Source of the DNA: Lachnospiraceae bacterium
GTDB lineage: Bacteria > Bacillota_A > Clostridia > Lachnospirales > Lachnospiraceae
Direction: 5' to 3'
Length of the DNA: 64,000 bases
NCBI GenBank assembly: GCA_017464645.1
Contig: JAFTZF010000002.1
Location: 18,036-82,035 of the forward strand
Shown: positions 42,763-51,592 of the stretch, piece after piece
Numbering within the stretch: position 1 is the first letter of the stretch
Layout of the letters: the number at the start of each line of letters is the position of its first letter
Notes under the pieces: model-generated
The model's database searches: none
Seen by the model: only the letters and a program-made list of their open reading frames with translations
What the model was told of the DNA's origin: nothing
Translations under genes and position numbers: made by a program

Positions 42763-43632
42763 CCGCAGCTTTCGGAACCGATACTCTCCTGCCATCTGCA
42801 ATCCCATGGGCAAAAGCAAAAATACCGTATAACCCCCATAAAACACATAAGACACCGGTGTAATACGATTCATAACAATCTCCGGATTATAATAAATATC
42901 TGTCTGACCAAACAATACCGCCATCAGCACAAAGGTCAGGCAAAGAAAAAAAGCAATAACAAAGCCTCTGTCCCGATTGTCAAATCGGTAAATGGAAAAG
43001 GCGGTTCTGCCCTTCAGGGAATACCCTCTGCTTTTCATGGAGGCGGCACTTTCCACAAAGTCCTCCAGTGTCCAGGTAATCAAAATGGATACCAGGGAAA
43101 AGAAATGCAGCAGTTTCTGCAAGATATTGCCCTGTCTTATCCCTCTTCCGATTCCCTCTCTGGAAACCTCGATGCGCACCGCCCTCGTCTTGACTCTGGG
43201 AACCGTACGCAGAAGAATGGACAAAAACAACGACAGCCTGGGGGAAACCCGGCCAAACAGGTATACAATCTTATCTGCCGTGATCAAAGTAAAGATACAG
43301 CAACACCACATGAGCACCGCGGCAATGGTAATTCCCAGGACCAGACCATACACCAGTGATTCCAGCGTAATGTGATTTCCAATAAAATTCACCCGCAAAT
43401 TGGTCACTCCGAAATGGTTATAATAAGCATACCAGACGGCATAACCAGCGGCAAATACGGAAAATGCCAGATTTAGCAGCAGGGCTTTTACACCTCTTAA
43501 CTTTACAAAATACACAAAGGCGCACAAAAAGGAAATGGCCAGAAACACCGGTTGCTGGAAGCAGATGGTGCAGGTAATTGCTCCCACAAAATAAATCAGA
43601 TTGATCATGGGATGATAACTGTCAAATCTCAT
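42733..43632 (-). CDS. ECF transporter T component, second copy in the operon
   Basis: The 299-residue membrane protein has the EcfT/CbiQ architecture: about five helices and the coupling-helix motif ASMKSRGYSLKGRTAF near 200-215, which docks to the ATPases. It overlaps the S-component gene by 11 nt. The operon already encodes a T component further upstream; this copy differs in sequence throughout and is not a recent duplicate. Confidence 0.88.
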   Translation of the reverse strand: MRFDSYHPMINLIYFVGAITCTICFQQPVFLAISFLCAFVYFVKLRGVKALLLNLAFSVFAAGYAVWYAYYNHFGVTNLRVNFIGNHITLESLVYGLVLGITIAAVLMWCCCIFTLITADKIVYLFGRVSPRLSLFLSILLRTVPRVKTRAVRIEVSREGIGRGIRQGNILQKLLHFFSLVSILITWTLEDFVESAASMKSRGYSLKGRTAFSIYRFDNRDRGFVIAFFLCLTFVLMAVLFGQTDIYYNPEIVMNRITPVSYVFYGGYTVFLLLPMGLQMAGEYRFRKLRKKAVQSEEN

Positions 43633-44272
43633 CTTCTTCTCCGCCCATCATACCGTATTTTGTCTTCATACGGGTCAACTTCTCCATCATAATTTTAGTA
43701 AGCAGGAGCAAGGTCAAAAAGGTGGCTGTGGCATGTACCATGTTGGGCAGAATGCCGGAGCCATAAATAGAGAGCACATATGCCTTTGACAAGGTGTTTC
43801 CCATAGTAAATACAGAGCAGGTATCCAGAATGGGGCCTACCATCAGCATGACCGTAAGGAATCCCACAATGGATGTAAGCAATTTCTTATCCTCATGCAT
43901 GATTCCTTTTTTTCGGAAAAATCCTGCCAGCAGACCTGCCACTGCGTAGGCCAGCATCTGCCAGGGTGTCCAGGCTCCCTGACCAAAAATAAAATTGCTG
44001 ACAAAGGCGCTGACTGCCCCCACCAAAAAGCCGGCTCCGCCGCCAAAAGCCATTCCTGTGATCATAATAATTCCTGTCATAGGCTTAAAGAACGGAATCA
44101 TAATAAAGGCCGCTCTGGATGCTACTGCAATACCGCTCATCACTGCCAGTGTTACCAACTCCCGGGCCTGAGGCTTTCTCCTCTCAAAGCCCAACAGGAA
44201 CACGCCAAAGGCAAGAAAGATCCCAATGACGCTGACCAGATAATAATGGGTATTTATAAGTTCCATTGACAT
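43622..44272 (-). CDS. ECF transporter S component (substrate-binding membrane subunit)
   Basis: The 216-residue protein has about six helices and the PF12822-type features SRAAFIMIPFFKPMTGIIMITGMAFG and GFLVGAVSAFVSNFIFGQGAWTPWQMLAYA. S components set substrate specificity. The family sequence alone does not name the ligand. The cobalamin riboswitch at the head of the operon points to a corrinoid or a precursor. GAGGAGG lies 10 nt before the ATG, inside the ATPase gene, which it overlaps by 19 nt. Confidence 0.88.
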   Translation of the reverse strand: MSMELINTHYYLVSVIGIFLAFGVFLLGFERRKPQARELVTLAVMSGIAVASRAAFIMIPFFKPMTGIIMITGMAFGGGAGFLVGAVSAFVSNFIFGQGAWTPWQMLAYAVAGLLAGFFRKKGIMHEDKKLLTSIVGFLTVMLMVGPILDTCSVFTMGNTLSKAYVLSIYGSGILPNMVHATATFLTLLLLTKIMMEKLTRMKTKYGMMGGEEDEI

Positions 44273-45927
44273 AAGGCAATAACCTCCTCGTTGGTAATGG
44301 TATTTTCAAACAAATGCCGACTCATGCGGTTGGCTGCAGTGGTATAAAAGCTGTTTCCCGAGAAGAACCGGTTGGGCGTATTGGTGGTTACGATCCCTCC
44401 GTCAAAGAACATGCTGACGGTGTCTGCATATCTGGCACAGAATTCCACGTCATGAGAGACCATGATGATCGTAACTCCCTGCTCCTTCAGCCGGGCCATG
44501 ATCTCTGCAAACTTTATTTTGAAAAAGCTGTCAATTCCCTTTGTGGGTTCATCCAGCAGTAGAACCTTCGGCTCTGTTAGAAGCACCTTTGCAAGGGCTG
44601 CTCTCTGCTGCTCTCCACCGGACAGATCATAGGGATGGCTTTCCAGAAGCTCCGTGATCTCGCAGGTTTCTGCCACTTTTAAGATCTTTTCTTCTTTTTG
44701 CGGATCTCTTTGGGATACCATTTCTCCCAGATCCTCTCTTACGGTCTTATGTACAAAGAGACTCTGCGGATCCTGGGGAAGCATGGCCAGCATTCCCTTA
44801 AAAAGCTCACCGCTCTTATATTTATCCAGCCTTTTTCCATCCAGCAGCACCTTGCCGCGATAGGGCTTACAGATACCGCTGATGGCCTTTAATGTGGTGG
44901 ATTTTCCGGTTCCGTTACCGCCCACAATGGCAAACAGACTGTTTCTGGGCACTCTCAAGGAAACGCCCTTTAAAATATCGGGAGCATCCTTTTCGTACCG
45001 AAACCACAGCTCCTGCAGTTCTACTGCCGGGTCTTTAATATCTGCCTCTATATACTGCTCTCCTTTGTCTACTCTTGTCTCTTTGATGGTCTTGTTCTCA
45101 AACAGGCTGTCCAGCCACTCTGCACCCTCTCTTACGGTCAGGGGGCAGGGAAGCTCATTTTGCACACCGTAATATATCTGTACCGGTGTAGGCATAGCCG
45201 CAAACATCCGGTTATTTTCTCCTTTTAAAAACTCTCCAATGCGCTCCGGCCGGTCATTGGCGATAATACTTCCGCCTTCCATGACGATCACCCGGTCAGA
45301 CGCATAGAAAATATCTTCCAAGCGATGCTCGGTGATGATGATCGTGGTACGAAGTTCCCGATTGATCTTTCGTACCGTGTTTAAAAAGTCCGAAGCCGCG
45401 ATTGGATCCAGCTGGCTTGTAGGCTCGTCCAGGATCAAAACACTGGGCTGCATGGCCATAATAGAAGCCAGGTTCAGCAGCTGTTTCTGACCGCCGGACA
45501 GCTCCGACACATTCTTATGAAACCAGTCCTGAATCCCGAAATAACTGGCCATTTCCGCCACCCGCAAACGGATTGTCTTCTGATCATACCCCAGGCTCTC
45601 CAGACCAAAAGCCAGCTCATGCCACACTTTATCGGTTACGATCTGATTGTCCGGGTTTTGCATAACATATCCGATCCGGGAAGACTGTTCTCTTAAATCC
45701 ACCTCTTTTAAGGGGCGTCCCTGAAAGAGGATCTCGCCCTCCATTTTTCCATGAGGAGCCAGCACACTCTTCAAATGCTTCAACAAAGTAGTCTTTCCGC
45801 TGCCGCTTCTTCCACAGACCGTTACATACTCGCCCTGCTGGATCGTCAGAGAGACCTGATTGAGGGCAGGTTTCTCCGGCGCTGCCGGGTAATAAAAACT
45901 TACATTCTTGATCTCAAAATGTGCCAT
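44254..45927 (-). CDS. ECF transporter ATPase, two ABC domains fused (A-A')
   Basis: The 557-residue protein has two ABC cassettes. The first has Walker A GRSGSGKTT, signature LSGGQKQ and Walker B LILDEPTS; the second has GGNGTGKST, LSGGEQQRA and LLLDEPTKG. Together they form the energising dimer of an ECF transporter. A frame 61 codons longer exists, but GGAGG lies 7 nt before the ATG at 45927 and the protein then starts MAHFEIKNVSFYYP, as expected. Confidence 0.94.
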   Translation of the reverse strand: MAHFEIKNVSFYYPAAPEKPALNQVSLTIQQGEYVTVCGRSGSGKTTLLKHLKSVLAPHGKMEGEILFQGRPLKEVDLREQSSRIGYVMQNPDNQIVTDKVWHELAFGLESLGYDQKTIRLRVAEMASYFGIQDWFHKNVSELSGGQKQLLNLASIMAMQPSVLILDEPTSQLDPIAASDFLNTVRKINRELRTTIIITEHRLEDIFYASDRVIVMEGGSIIANDRPERIGEFLKGENNRMFAAMPTPVQIYYGVQNELPCPLTVREGAEWLDSLFENKTIKETRVDKGEQYIEADIKDPAVELQELWFRYEKDAPDILKGVSLRVPRNSLFAIVGGNGTGKSTTLKAISGICKPYRGKVLLDGKRLDKYKSGELFKGMLAMLPQDPQSLFVHKTVREDLGEMVSQRDPQKEEKILKVAETCEITELLESHPYDLSGGEQQRAALAKVLLTEPKVLLLDEPTKGIDSFFKIKFAEIMARLKEQGVTIIMVSHDVEFCARYADTVSMFFDGGIVTTNTPNRFFSGNSFYTTAANRMSRHLFENTITNEEVIALCQWNL

Positions 45928-46787
45928 GTCAGTTCCTCCATAAGATTCATTGCCGTGGGGATCGATAAAAACAAAAAGTAGCAAACAACTCCTATCCAGG
46001 TTTCTATCTGGTTTTCTCCGGCAATCTCCAGCTGCGGAATATAGGATGCCTTCATCCCTCCGCACACTGCACAAACAAAAACAGCAAGTAATAATACAGC
46101 CATTCCACACAACAGGCGCTTGTCCCTGGCTTCCATGCGATAAATGGAGAAGCTGGTTCTCTTTCCACTGCCGAGTCCCCGGCTCCGCATACTGTCCGCC
46201 ATGACGATCCCGCCTTCCAGTGCCCAGGAAGTCAGAGCCGACACGATGACCATGCCGTGCTCTGCTTTCTCATAGGTACTTCCACTTTCTATGGACTTTC
46301 CGATGCATTTCCGAGCCCCTCTGATCTGTTCACTCCGTTTCTGAAACAGAGGCACCATACGAAGAGCCATGGTCAGAAGCAGAGAAACAGACGGGGCAAG
46401 CCTGCCAAAGCAATACAAAAACTTGTCACTGGTCATTACCTGATTGTACGTGGCAAACCAGGTGAGCACCGTCACAAACATGGCTGCCAAAACCATGCCG
46501 TAGGAAAGCGCCTCCAGCGTATACGGCCTGTCTCCCAGATACACAAATAACACCGTATCACCATAGGGACTGAACAGCGGATTCACCAGGGAAAGGGCTG
46601 CAAACAGGCCGCTCATTCCCAGCAGATATCTGAGCCGCTCCTTTTTGATCGTTGCATAATAGGCAAAGGACAAACAAAGGGAGCAGCACAGAAATGCCGG
46701 GTGCAGGAAACACATTCCCATAACAATGGCACCTATGTAAAATATGAAATTGACGATTGGGTGACACTGTGAAAATGCATCTCTCAT
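45900..46787 (-). CDS. ECF transporter T component, first copy
   Basis: The 295-residue membrane protein has EcfT helices and the coupling motif ADSMRSRGLGSGKRTSF near 205-220. Its 3' end overlaps the ATPase gene by 28 nt. It begins 17 nt after the large surface protein gene, tying the transporter to the secreted proteins. Confidence 0.9.
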   Translation of the reverse strand: MRDAFSQCHPIVNFIFYIGAIVMGMCFLHPAFLCCSLCLSFAYYATIKKERLRYLLGMSGLFAALSLVNPLFSPYGDTVLFVYLGDRPYTLEALSYGMVLAAMFVTVLTWFATYNQVMTSDKFLYCFGRLAPSVSLLLTMALRMVPLFQKRSEQIRGARKCIGKSIESGSTYEKAEHGMVIVSALTSWALEGGIVMADSMRSRGLGSGKRTSFSIYRMEARDKRLLCGMAVLLLAVFVCAVCGGMKASYIPQLEIAGENQIETWIGVVCYFLFLSIPTAMNLMEELTWHILRSRM

Positions 46788-46804
46788 AAATCATTTACCC
46801 TCTT

Positions 46805-49800
46805 TTATTTCTGGGTCTTGTTTTTTGCTTTGTTTTTTGTCGTCAGCAGTACCAGGGATCCTAAGAGGATCACACCTGCTACACCTGCAATGGTCCAGGG
46901 CAGCCAGGACAGATCAGCCTGCTCTGCCTGTGTGGACATGGCGTTTTCTGCAGGAGACATTCCTTCATAGCCTACCACTGCATAATGTGAGAACTCTGCT
47001 GTGTTAAATACAATGCAATCGCCTACAACTGTGCAGTTCAGATACTCAACCTTACCGTCCTCTGTATAATGAACCACTGTCAAGCCGTCATAAGCAGTGT
47101 AGTCGCCCAGTTCTTCCAGCGGGATCTTCACCAGGACCTCTTCCTCTGCTTCATAGGTCTTTCCTGTGAGAACATCTTTCAGGTAAACATTCCACAGACC
47201 CAGCATGCGGTTTTCACCCAGATCCTCCTGCCGCTTTTGAATCTTCTCTACCTTCAGGACCTCTTCTACCACAAGCTGAACGTTCCAGTCACAGCCGGAT
47301 ACACCGATGCCGGTCTTACTGTCTGTCTGCATCAGTTCTGCCAGCTGCAGTCTTAAGCTTTCTACCAGATTTGCTTTATCCAGTGCTGCCTTTTCTTCTC
47401 CTGTCAGCTCTTCATAAGACAAGACTGCCTCCAGAATATCTTCTGCCACGGAGCCCTCTGTTAAGCTATCCAGCATCTCTTTCACATCTTCTGCAAAGGC
47501 AGAGAGGCCTGTGTCTTCTTTCTTGGTATTCGTTGTCTTAGAGCCCTTTGCAAGTTTTGTATAAGCCGCCTCGGCTGCAACGAGGACTTCCCGATTATCT
47601 ACACGCTTCTTATTTGCGGAACTCAGTTTCTCATAAGCTGCCCGTGCTCTGTTGATGGCTGTTTTGGAATCCAGAGTAACGGTACCGATGCTGTCAATGA
47701 GCTTCTGTACATGCTCTACCTTTACATCCTCCAGCTCTTCCTCTGCATTTTCCAGCACGTTCAGATTGTCTACCAGCGGCTTTAACTCGGCCGGCAGTTT
47801 TGCATAGGCTGCTCTTGCCTCTTCAATCTCATCCTCAGAGTAAACGGAAACGTTTCCGATCCGCTCAATGAGTTTTTCCACTTCAGAAACCGCCTCATCT
47901 ACCAGCTTTTCATAGGCTGCTTCCGCATCGGTAAGGACCTTATATTTTGTTACTTTTTCTTTTTCCGTTTCACTTAATGCATCATACGCCTCTCTTACTG
48001 ACTCAATGGTGACTTTGGACAGGAGGCTTACTTTTCCGATAGCTGCGATCTTCTGATCTACCACATCTGCCTTTACAAACTCCTGGTAAGCAGCTTCTGC
48101 CTTGGTCAGGATCTCATAATTGGAGACCTGCTTCTGGTCCTCCGCACTTAAAGCATTGTAAGAAGCTCTGGCTGCGCTGATGGTACCTTCCGAATCCAGA
48201 CTTACGGTACCGATCTCCTGAATGAGCTTTTCTACGTTTACTACACTGGGCACGCCAATGGCAAAGATATTAGTGGAATCATTTTTGTAATAAAGGGTTC
48301 CGTCCTCACCACAGATGATACTGGTAATACAATACTGCTCAAAGCCTGCCGCATCATAAAGCTCTGTCAGCTGTGCATCCTCTGCTGTCTTACAGTCTGT
48401 TTTTACCTTGAGAACAGAAATACCTCCCGGCATGTTATTATAAGTGGAATACAGATAAATACAGCCGGTCTGCTTTTCATAAGCAGCAGACAAAAGCAGG
48501 GAGCACTGGGGATATCCCTTCAGTCCTACTGCAAAAAGCATCTCCAGGGTCTCTGCATCTGCTACTACTACATTTCCGCTGGAGCCTGTAGAGGAAATAC
48601 CGCTTCCTGTAGCATAATAAACTCTTCCCTTATAAATAACCGGAGTTGATGTGGTCTGTGCCTGGTTGTCTACACCCTTCAGATTAGTGATCTTACCGGT
48701 CTTTTCATCCACGTCTGCCCGATAGAGATAGCCGCCCTTGGTAGTAAAGAAGATTCTTCCACTCTCCTCGTCATATGCGATGGAAGAACGCTGGTCTCCG
48801 GCACCGGTCAGTTCCAGCCTGGAGATCACTTCGCCGGTATATTTGTTAAATGCATACAGATAGGAATTTCCTTCTGTTCCGCTGGTACCGTCATCTGTAC
48901 CTACAATCACGGTATCTCCGATAACTGCGGAGCCGGCCCAATAGAAACCACCCATCTGCGTATGTTTCCAGGTAGCTGCTTTTTCTTCATCAGTCTTTTC
49001 TACGTTTTCATCAGTTACACCGATGCATACAAAGTTTGCATTTTTATTCTCACCATTCCAAAAACCGGTATAGATATAACCGTCTGAATAGGTGATAGGA
49101 GACAAGGACTGTCCCTTTAAAGCATCCTTATATACCCACAAAGACTCCAGGGTCTCTGCATGAAAGGCCTGAATCGTTCCATTGCTCAAGGGACAGAAAA
49201 TCATACCTGCTGCATAGGTGGGCGGAGTGTAGCCAAAGTTTGGAGCTGCCACCATGGTTCCCTGTGCCAGTATTTCGCCGGTCTGTAAATCCAGCTTGTA
49301 AATGCCCGTTCCGCTCATTACGACCAAGGCATTATCCACAATAATCTGTACAGACGGTGCTGCAGACCAGCCGGAGCTCAGCTTCTTTACCCATTTTACT
49401 GCGATGCTGTCTACATCCTCGCTCTGAGGAGTTCTGGCATCCGTGATCGCCATGTTGCTCTCGTCTCCCCGGAAATTGGGCCAGTATGCGCTTACCTCCT
49501 TGGGCTGCTCTCCTGCTACCTTCTCCAGACTGACAGAAATCTTGCCGCCATCAGCGGGAACAGTGCCGCTCTTTGTTACATAACCGTTCTTGGCAACCGT
49601 ATAGGTGTATTCATAAGCGCCAAACATACCGGTAAATCTACCGTCTTCCCCAGCCTTAACACTGGTACCGTTATGATCATATACTGCAACGACTGCATCC
49701 TCCGGTGTGGTTTCCACTTCCAGAGCCGCTTCTTTTGTTTTATTCAAATTTAAGGTGTAAGTATTGGATATTCCATCCTTGGATACCTCCACTGCAATCT

Positions 49801-51556
49801 TATCCGTATTGGAAATATCTACAACCGCGGAATCCTTGCCGTTGTAGGTAACGGCGTAGCTGTCGTACTTGGGCGTTGCTGCAAGGGTCAGAGTCTTAAC
49901 GCTTTCTGCCAGAGTCAGGGTGTATTCCTTGGTAGCTGCTTTAAATGCGCTATCCCAGTAAACCGCTTCCTCACCTGCAACATCCAGAGCGGAAAGGGTA
50001 GGAGTTACCGCAATTTCAAAGCTGTAGGTCACACTCTCGGTATCCTCATCTGCAGGTGAAACCACCATGGTAAATTTGTTGTTGCCGCCCTTTAAGAAAT
50101 TGGCCCATTTGGAAGAACCACTGGTCCAGGTAATATCCTTTTCACCGCCATCGTAATAAAGGGTTACCTTTTCACCGTTTCCATTCACTTTTGCGCGAAA
50201 TCTCAGCTGAGTGGTGGAATCCGTAAGAACGGAATCCAATTTGTAGCTTAAAGTATCCCCATCAAAGATCAGATCTGTAGAGGTATAACTGTCTCCACTG
50301 TTTTTTAAATAAACATTGGTATCACTGGGGCTTGTACTGCTGTGGATGATCAGGGATTCCAGTTTTGCCTGCTTTTTGGACGCATTGATGGTAACGGTAA
50401 AGGGGACACTGTCAGCCTTTCCGTCGTTTGCCTTAAATACTAAGGTATGCTGGCCGGAGGCGGGTACTGCATAGCTGTACTGTGCATCTGCCGGGATCGC
50501 TTCATCTGTGCCCACTGCTACCGTATAGGTCAGACTGTCTCCATCTGTATCTGTAAACACCTTACTTAAATCCAGTGTATAGGTATCGCCTGCTGTAACG
50601 TCTGCCACTGCACTTCCGGTCTGATAGTTCTCCGCAAGTGTGGGAGCCGCATTCTGGCTCACAACTGTTACCTTTGCATATGCAGGTGCTGAAACCACAC
50701 TACCCATGGAACCTTCCCGTCCGTCTGCCCATACGTACCAGGTTCCTGCTGTTCCCAGATTCAAAGCGGCAGAACCATCTGCCTGTGTCACAGCAGAAGC
50801 TGCCTGGGCATCATATAAAGTCTGGCTGTAGTAAACAGTCGCGCTTTCCACCGGAACCAGAGTCTGAACGAGATTTCCTGTACTCCAGTCCTGAACTGCC
50901 CGGCCCAGGGCCACGGAAAATGCCGTTCCTTCCTCCGCCTGATAATTATAGGTAATATTTCCTGCTGCGTCTTTAAAATAGTGGAATCCCGCTTCGGAAT
51001 CCATCCAGAAACTGTAGTCTGCATAACCTGCCAGATCAATAAAGTCTCCGTCAGACAAAACTATCTTGTCTGCTGTGGCACCTGTAGAATATCCCCAGGC
51101 CTCTGACAGCTCCTGATCGATGGGATACTGACCATTGGCATAATAGGTCATATTCTCTGTGAAGCCGCACAGTCCACCTGCAAAATACAGAGAGCCCGGA
51201 GCGCCGGAAACAGAAACTGCCGACCAATCTCCCCCATAGAGCTTTGTATGGGTGTAGATAAACAGATGCAGAACGGTAATATCCTCGCTTCCGTCCTGGT
51301 TTCCATCATAAATGAAACTGTCCAATCCATACTCTGTTAATTTGATCTTTCCTAATTCCGATAAGGAAACCGGAACCTGCGCAAGATATTCTCCGCTGGA
51401 ATTTTTTAAATATTTTCCGTCATAGCTGACAGAAACAGTTACTGTTTCGTCACTTGTATCCGGATTTGCCATGGCTGTCATAGGCAGACTTGTAAGCATC
51501 ATTGCCACAGCCAGCAAAAAGGACACGATCTTCGTCATAAATTTTGCTTTTTTCAT
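46805..51556 (-). CDS. Large secreted, membrane-anchored multidomain protein with PQQ-type beta-propeller
   Basis: The 1583-residue protein has a signal peptide (1-30, ending TAMA). The N-terminal region (about 35-160) contains VLHLFIYTH, YANGQYPID and LSDGDFIDLAGY, resembling transcobalamin-like DUF4430. Cadherin/Ig-like sandwiches follow (about 280-610), then a PEGA-like segment (about 615-690) and a PQQ/WD-type propeller (about 690-1100, WPNFRGDESN, repeated ALVVMSGTGIYKLDL-like blades). After these come four alpha-helical repeats (about 1105-1335), then an unassigned C-terminal domain, one membrane helix (about 1553-1573) and a basic tail. There is no LPxTG. A TTG 12 nt upstream is possible, but GGAG precedes the ATG at 51556. 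Confidence 0.85.
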   Translation of the reverse strand: MKKAKFMTKIVSFLLAVAMMLTSLPMTAMANPDTSDETVTVSVSYDGKYLKNSSGEYLAQVPVSLSELGKIKLTEYGLDSFIYDGNQDGSEDITVLHLFIYTHTKLYGGDWSAVSVSGAPGSLYFAGGLCGFTENMTYYANGQYPIDQELSEAWGYSTGATADKIVLSDGDFIDLAGYADYSFWMDSEAGFHYFKDAAGNITYNYQAEEGTAFSVALGRAVQDWSTGNLVQTLVPVESATVYYSQTLYDAQAASAVTQADGSAALNLGTAGTWYVWADGREGSMGSVVSAPAYAKVTVVSQNAAPTLAENYQTGSAVADVTAGDTYTLDLSKVFTDTDGDSLTYTVAVGTDEAIPADAQYSYAVPASGQHTLVFKANDGKADSVPFTVTINASKKQAKLESLIIHSSTSPSDTNVYLKNSGDSYTSTDLIFDGDTLSYKLDSVLTDSTTQLRFRAKVNGNGEKVTLYYDGGEKDITWTSGSSKWANFLKGGNNKFTMVVSPADEDTESVTYSFEIAVTPTLSALDVAGEEAVYWDSAFKAATKEYTLTLAESVKTLTLAATPKYDSYAVTYNGKDSAVVDISNTDKIAVEVSKDGISNTYTLNLNKTKEAALEVETTPEDAVVAVYDHNGTSVKAGEDGRFTGMFGAYEYTYTVAKNGYVTKSGTVPADGGKISVSLEKVAGEQPKEVSAYWPNFRGDESNMAITDARTPQSEDVDSIAVKWVKKLSSGWSAAPSVQIIVDNALVVMSGTGIYKLDLQTGEILAQGTMVAAPNFGYTPPTYAAGMIFCPLSNGTIQAFHAETLESLWVYKDALKGQSLSPITYSDGYIYTGFWNGENKNANFVCIGVTDENVEKTDEEKAATWKHTQMGGFYWAGSAVIGDTVIVGTDDGTSGTEGNSYLYAFNKYTGEVISRLELTGAGDQRSSIAYDEESGRIFFTTKGGYLYRADVDEKTGKITNLKGVDNQAQTTSTPVIYKGRVYYATGSGISSTGSSGNVVVADAETLEMLFAVGLKGYPQCSLLLSAAYEKQTGCIYLYSTYNNMPGGISVLKVKTDCKTAEDAQLTELYDAAGFEQYCITSIICGEDGTLYYKNDSTNIFAIGVPSVVNVEKLIQEIGTVSLDSEGTISAARASYNALSAEDQKQVSNYEILTKAEAAYQEFVKADVVDQKIAAIGKVSLLSKVTIESVREAYDALSETEKEKVTKYKVLTDAEAAYEKLVDEAVSEVEKLIERIGNVSVYSEDEIEEARAAYAKLPAELKPLVDNLNVLENAEEELEDVKVEHVQKLIDSIGTVTLDSKTAINRARAAYEKLSSANKKRVDNREVLVAAEAAYTKLAKGSKTTNTKKEDTGLSAFAEDVKEMLDSLTEGSVAEDILEAVLSYEELTGEEKAALDKANLVESLRLQLAELMQTDSKTGIGVSGCDWNVQLVVEEVLKVEKIQKRQEDLGENRMLGLWNVYLKDVLTGKTYEAEEEVLVKIPLEELGDYTAYDGLTVVHYTEDGKVEYLNCTVVGDCIVFNTAEFSHYAVVGYEGMSPAENAMSTQAEQADLSWLPWTIAGVAGVILLGSLVLLTTKNKAKNKTQK
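47550..48240 (-). repeat. Four tandem helical repeats in the surface protein
   Basis: Four units of about 57 residues follow the pattern VxKLIxxIGxVxLxSxxxIxxARAAYxxLS...KxxVxNxxVLxxAExAYxxL. They diverge at DNA level but align clearly as protein. They form an extended stalk between the propeller and the membrane-proximal part. Confidence 0.8.
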
Positions 51557-51592
51557 ATTTTTCTCCAATATTCTAAATTTTTATCCCTTACT

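Noticed and set aside
46805..46900. Possible LPxTG-type sorting signal at the C-terminus of the large surface protein, which would make it a sortase substrate
   Set aside because: The membrane helix is preceded by LSWLPWTIAG with no LPxTG or NPxTN motif, so it is better described as a simple membrane anchor.
47550..48240. Repeats considered as a CRISPR or DNA tandem repeat
   Set aside because: Repetition is at protein level (about 57-residue helical units) with diverged DNA, in frame within one gene.
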